64,000 nt of DNA, taken from J038 sp034437535 (GTDB taxonomy: Bacteria; Chloroflexota; Anaerolineae; Aggregatilineales; Phototrophicaceae). The notes under the pieces were generated by a model. The model was not told where the DNA came from. It searched no databases and saw nothing but the letters and a program-made list of their open reading frames with translations. The stretch's first letter is position 1. Each line of letters begins with the position of its first letter. The translations under genes were made by a program, and so were the position numbers. Positions 61,300 to 64,000 of the stretch are shown piece by piece. The DNA lies in contig DAOTTZ010000046.1 of the NCBI GenBank assembly GCA_034437535.1, forward strand, positions 19,675 to 83,674. Reading direction: 5' to 3'.

Positions 61300-62139
61300 A
61301 TGAGCCAACGACGCATCGAACGCATCCTATATAAATTGGCCCAACGCCACGCGCCCCACCTCACGCCACCTGGCTGGGAGCAAGACTCCACGCCGACCGA
61401 GCGTGTCGCCCGGCTGGCCCGAAAGCTGGCAGATTACGGTGCCCTGGTGCTGGTGGGGGATCTGCCGCCAGTCGCGCAAAAATTGCCCGAAGTGCATATC
61501 CACGACTGGATCCAGACTTATGGCCGGTTGTATCAAATACTGGTTTACGGCCTGTTTCCGTCATTAAAGCAGATCGAAGCATTTTATGCCGATGACCATC
61601 TGCCGGTCGTTGCCGTCATGGAAGGCGACGCCGCCCCGGTGTTAGGCACGTTTGCGGGGTATATCGTGCCTTATGTCGCCTTGCGGCAGGGCAAATCGTT
61701 TAACCAGTTAGAGGTTGAAGGCTTGCTGAACGTGATCTTCGATGAATTGGAAGCCGGTGACCTGCCAGGTGCTTCGCTGGAAGCCTTGCGCGAAAGTTGT
61801 GTCTCGGCCATTCGGCAGATCCTCAACGCGACGGTGAAGCATATCTCGTTGACGACGTTAGACCGGCGCGTCGATGGCATGTTCCAGGTTGAGCAATCGC
61901 CCGATCCCGTCCCGGAGCCAGCCACACCGCAACCTATCGCGCCGGATCCTCCGCCGGATGTCCCCGGCCAGACCGTGACCGAATTCGATCTGGATTATCT
62001 ACCAGAGGATGACCTGCCGCCAACGCCGACCGAGCAGATGTTCAGCGTGCGGTTGCCCCTGCCGAAGTCTGGCTCTAAGCGAATGCCGCCGGTGCCGCGT
62101 CTGCCCGATGAGGACGAGAAAGACGAAGATGATGGATGA
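61300..62139 (+). CDS. Hypothetical protein with acidic Pro-rich C-terminus
   Basis: A 279-residue protein that I do not recognise. Residues 1-195 are globular and helical with buried hydrophobic strands (ALVLVGDLPP, FAGYIVPYVALRQG), and 200-279 form a Pro/Asp/Glu-rich, probably disordered tail ending EDEKDEDDG. No signal, membrane span or catalytic motif is clear. Its last 11 bases overlap the start of the TPR gene, so the two are co-translated. Confidence 0.7.
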   Translation: MSQRRIERILYKLAQRHAPHLTPPGWEQDSTPTERVARLARKLADYGALVLVGDLPPVAQKLPEVHIHDWIQTYGRLYQILVYGLFPSLKQIEAFYADDHLPVVAVMEGDAAPVLGTFAGYIVPYVALRQGKSFNQLEVEGLLNVIFDELEAGDLPGASLEALRESCVSAIRQILNATVKHISLTTLDRRVDGMFQVEQSPDPVPEPATPQPIAPDPPPDVPGQTVTEFDLDYLPEDDLPPTPTEQMFSVRLPLPKSGSKRMPPVPRLPDEDEKDEDDG

Positions 62140-63067
62140 TGCCATGCGTAAGCAGATCGACCTGCTGAGACAGGTGCGGCAAGCTCTGCGAGTCGATGAT
62201 CTACGGGCGGCGGCGGATTTTCTGGCGCAGACAGTCGAACTGGCGCGTGCGATGGATGATGTGGGTGCCCAGGGGCGGCACCTGGGTAACCTGGCTTTGA
62301 TCTACAACCGGCTAAATCAACCAGAGCAAGCCCTGCAACACTTTCGCTCTGCGCTGGCATGTGCCCGCCAGGATGACGACCGTTACACCGAAAACGGCAT
62401 CCTGGGCAATATGGGCAATATCCTGCGGGAGATGGGGCGGCACGATCAAGCCCGTGAGTACCTGCAAGCCGCGCTCACCCTGGCCGATGACCTGGAAGAC
62501 CGCCGGGGGCGCGGCATCTGGTTGAGCAATCTCGGCTTGCTTTATGATGACCTGGGGCATCATGCCGAAGCCCAGGCCCATCATCATGAGTCGGTTGAGA
62601 TTGCCCGTGCGTTGAACGATCAACGGGGCTTGGCCGCCCGCCTGGATAACCTTGCCAGTAGTCATCTGGCGGCGGGTGAGCTAAAGCCAGCGATTGAGCA
62701 GTATCATCAAGTGGCGGCCCTGCTGGCAGAGCTAGGCGCGTGGCAAGATCTGCTGGCTGTGCAGAATACCCTGGGTGATTTATATACCCGGTCGGCGCGG
62801 CGGTTACGTCAGCCGCAAATTTTGCAATCTGGTTTGACTCAATACCGGCAGGCCCTCCAAACTGCCCGTCGCTTGCAAGACTTGCCAGCCGAAGCTCACC
62901 TGATGCGGACAATCGGTCATTTGCTCGGCGCATTGGGGGATCATCAACGCGCCGCGCAGACGTATCTGGCCGCATCACGTCTGTTTGAGTCGCTCGGCAT
63001 GGTAGATGCCTATGACGCCACCCTGCGTGATCTCGACGCCGCCCGCCAACGCTACCAAAATGGATAA
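62129..63067 (+). CDS. Tetratricopeptide-repeat protein
   Basis: A 312-residue protein with about six TPRs of the NB-ARC-associated type: GRHLGNLALIYNRLNQPEQAL, NGILGNMGNILREMGRHDQA, RGIWLSNLGLLYDDLGHHAEA and related units, each given here in part. TPRs hold protein partners; no effector domain is present. The start codon at 62129 lies within the upstream gene, which couples their translation. The next gene is an insertion-sequence transposase 99 bases away, so this is the last resident gene before the mobile element. Confidence 0.85.
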   Translation: MMDDAMRKQIDLLRQVRQALRVDDLRAAADFLAQTVELARAMDDVGAQGRHLGNLALIYNRLNQPEQALQHFRSALACARQDDDRYTENGILGNMGNILREMGRHDQAREYLQAALTLADDLEDRRGRGIWLSNLGLLYDDLGHHAEAQAHHHESVEIARALNDQRGLAARLDNLASSHLAAGELKPAIEQYHQVAALLAELGAWQDLLAVQNTLGDLYTRSARRLRQPQILQSGLTQYRQALQTARRLQDLPAEAHLMRTIGHLLGALGDHQRAAQTYLAASRLFESLGMVDAYDATLRDLDAARQRYQNG

Positions 63068-63166
63068 TCTGCCTTGCACAAATGCCTTTGTCATGTATTC
63101 TGTAACTACTCAGGTGGGTGAAAAGAGTGACTTGGCAAATTGGAACAATGGGTAGAGAATAGCAAT

Positions 63167-64000
63167 ATGTCAAATTATCCTACATGTCCCCCCGAATTAA
63201 GCCGCGAAGACCTATGGGCGATGAATCTCGAATTGCGCGAGGTCATCACCCAACAAACAACAGTAATCACGCAACAGACCGAGCGCATTCAAGCGCTTGA
63301 AGATCAACTCGCCAAAAACAGCGATAACAGTGGCAAGCCGCCCAGTAGCGATGGGCTGAAGAAGAAGCCAACAAGCCAACGCGAAAAAGGCCAGCGCAAA
63401 ACAGGCGGTCAAAAAGGACACAAGGGCCGCACGCTGGAGATGGTGTCAGTTCCAGACGAGACCGTGCTGCACAGGTTGAATAGCTGTCCTCATTGCGCGA
63501 CCGATTTAAGCAACGTGGAGCTGGAACGGGTCGAAAAGCGACAGGTGTTTGACATACCACCGGTGCAGATCGAAGTGACCGAACATCAGGTGGAGGTGAA
63601 ATGCTGTCCGCAGTGTCAGGCGCAGGTGAAGGCCAGTTTTCCAGAGGATGTGACCCATCCGGTGCAGTATGGGAAACTGGCCTTCACCTGCGCCTGACAC
63701 TGCGGACAGCATTTCACAGGCGCAGGTGAAGGCCAGTTTTCCAGAGGATGTGACCCATCCGGTGCAGTATGGGAAACGGATTCAGGCGCAAGCGGTGTAT
63801 TTGAACACCTATCAGTTGCTCCCGCTGGCCCGTATCAGTGAGCTGTTTGAGGATTTCTACGGTCATGCCCCGAGTGAAGCGATGGTTTTAGGGGCGATTG
63901 AACAGGCGCAGGAGCGCATTCAGCCCGCTCTGGACGCGATTGAGGCGCAATTAGTCCAGGCGGATGTGCTGCACAGCGACGAAACCGGCATGCGCGTGGA
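63167..64000 (+). pseudogene. IS66-family transposase, broken by a 100-base rearrangement
   Basis: The N-terminal part (63167-63697) has a coiled coil (REVITQQTTVITQQTERIQ), the N-S-D-N-S-G-K-P-P-S-S-D-G IS66 motif, G-G-Q-K-G-H-K-G and a zinc-binding C-P-H-C...C-P-Q-C domain. It then stops at TGA (63695-63697) after Y-G-K-L-A-F-T-C-A. If the 100 bases between two 61-base direct repeats are removed, the frame runs on as Y-G-K-R-I-Q-A-Q-A-V-Y-L and reaches H-S-D-E-T-G-M-R-V-E, the first catalytic Asp of the DDE site, to the window edge. The gene is therefore interrupted in this copy, unless the assembly is wrong. Confidence 0.88.
63596..63777. repeat. Direct and inverted duplication inside the transposase gene
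   Basis: Direct copies at 63617-63677 and 63717-63777 are identical over 61 bases, exactly 100 bases apart. Between them, 63674-63717 is the inverse complement of 63596-63639 (44 bases). The layout, forward, inverted piece, forward, is the scar expected from a strand-switching replication error. Confidence 0.9.

Larger units (their letters stand above)
63101..64000 (+). mobile_element. IS66-family insertion sequence (partial)
   Basis: The left end of an IS66-like element, continuing beyond the window. TGTAACTACTCA at 63101-63112 is a likely terminal inverted repeat (by memory of IS66-type ends, not checked). The transposase begins at 63167. The right end and the matching repeat are outside the window. 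Confidence 0.6.

Noticed and set aside
62475..63173. 232-codon minus-strand frame opposite the TPR gene
   Set aside because: The TPR repeats on the + strand are regular; the opposite frame is compositionally odd with no domain.
1..64000. CRISPR arrays, tRNA, rRNA or prophage modules
   Set aside because: No regularly spaced direct repeats, no cloverleaf-type sequence in gaps and no phage structural genes were seen. The only mobile element is the IS66-type element at the right edge.

Overview
The window looks like chromosomal DNA from a free-living aerobic bacterium. A Chloroflexota lineage (Anaerolineae-like) is my best guess. That is an inference from style, not from a marker gene: moderately high GC, a caa3-type oxidase operon with a CoxB-cytochrome c fusion, a Thr/Pro-linker lipoprotein, PD40 beta-propeller proteins, an F420 ligase and many small-domain proteins with few outer-membrane functions. 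There is no rRNA, tRNA or CRISPR array. Genes are dense on both strands and no gene-free gap exceeds 300 bases; the longest stretch without an intact gene is 7256-7985, which holds a decayed gene.

Layout. 1-7255: the start of an azlC exporter gene (cut by the edge), a GNAT acetyltransferase, an NAD-dependent epimerase, an FHA membrane protein, small and hypothetical genes, a secreted repeat protein, and a formate/nitrite-type channel fused to a DsbA-like domain whose two active-site cysteines are both serine. 7321-7803: the remnant of a phosphate acetyltransferase (malic enzyme C-terminal type) with a frameshift and an internal deletion, still followed by its terminator. 7986-18180: a sulfatase/glycosyltransferase pair, acyltransferase, phosphoesterase, rhodanese, helicase-associated protein, phosphatase, cytochrome P450 and SurE. 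18279-25264: ParB-like protein, CofE, sorbosone-dehydrogenase-like protein, SDR, LysR regulator and a GMC oxidoreductase. 25555-34591: a three-gene lipoprotein/beta-propeller operon, a 1435-residue TPR plus VirD4-like ATPase, a cyclase, a HEAT protein and a membrane-anchored coiled coil.

34855-41099 is a six-gene terminal oxidase operon (coxB-coxA-subunit III-like-unknown membrane protein-coxC-coxD) with a promoter in front and a terminator behind. It should take electrons from the cytochrome c domain of CoxB to an A2-type subunit I. 41211-51513 holds a secreted beta-helix protein, a GT2 glycosyltransferase with a flippase-like membrane protein, an SDR with a degenerate active site, a phosphoesterase, an MpaB-type oxygenase, a TIR-domain protein and a large YfhO-like membrane protein. 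51597-56220 is a potassium-uptake cluster (DUF4174 protein, two RCK/TrkA-type regulators, two TrkH channels). 57106-59226 is panD-panB-panC for pantothenate. 59228-61232 holds yceI, a TetR regulator and a LysE exporter. The right edge carries an IS66-type transposase gene broken by a 100-base templated duplication/inversion.

The most unusual items are the cysteine-less FNT-DsbA fusion, the TIR protein with an unassigned C-terminal domain, the stand-alone TPR-VirD4-like ATPase, the unknown membrane protein inside the cox operon, and the template-switch scar in the transposase. I found no complete new multigene defence or mobile system. Product names rest on motif recognition by eye; no database search was run.
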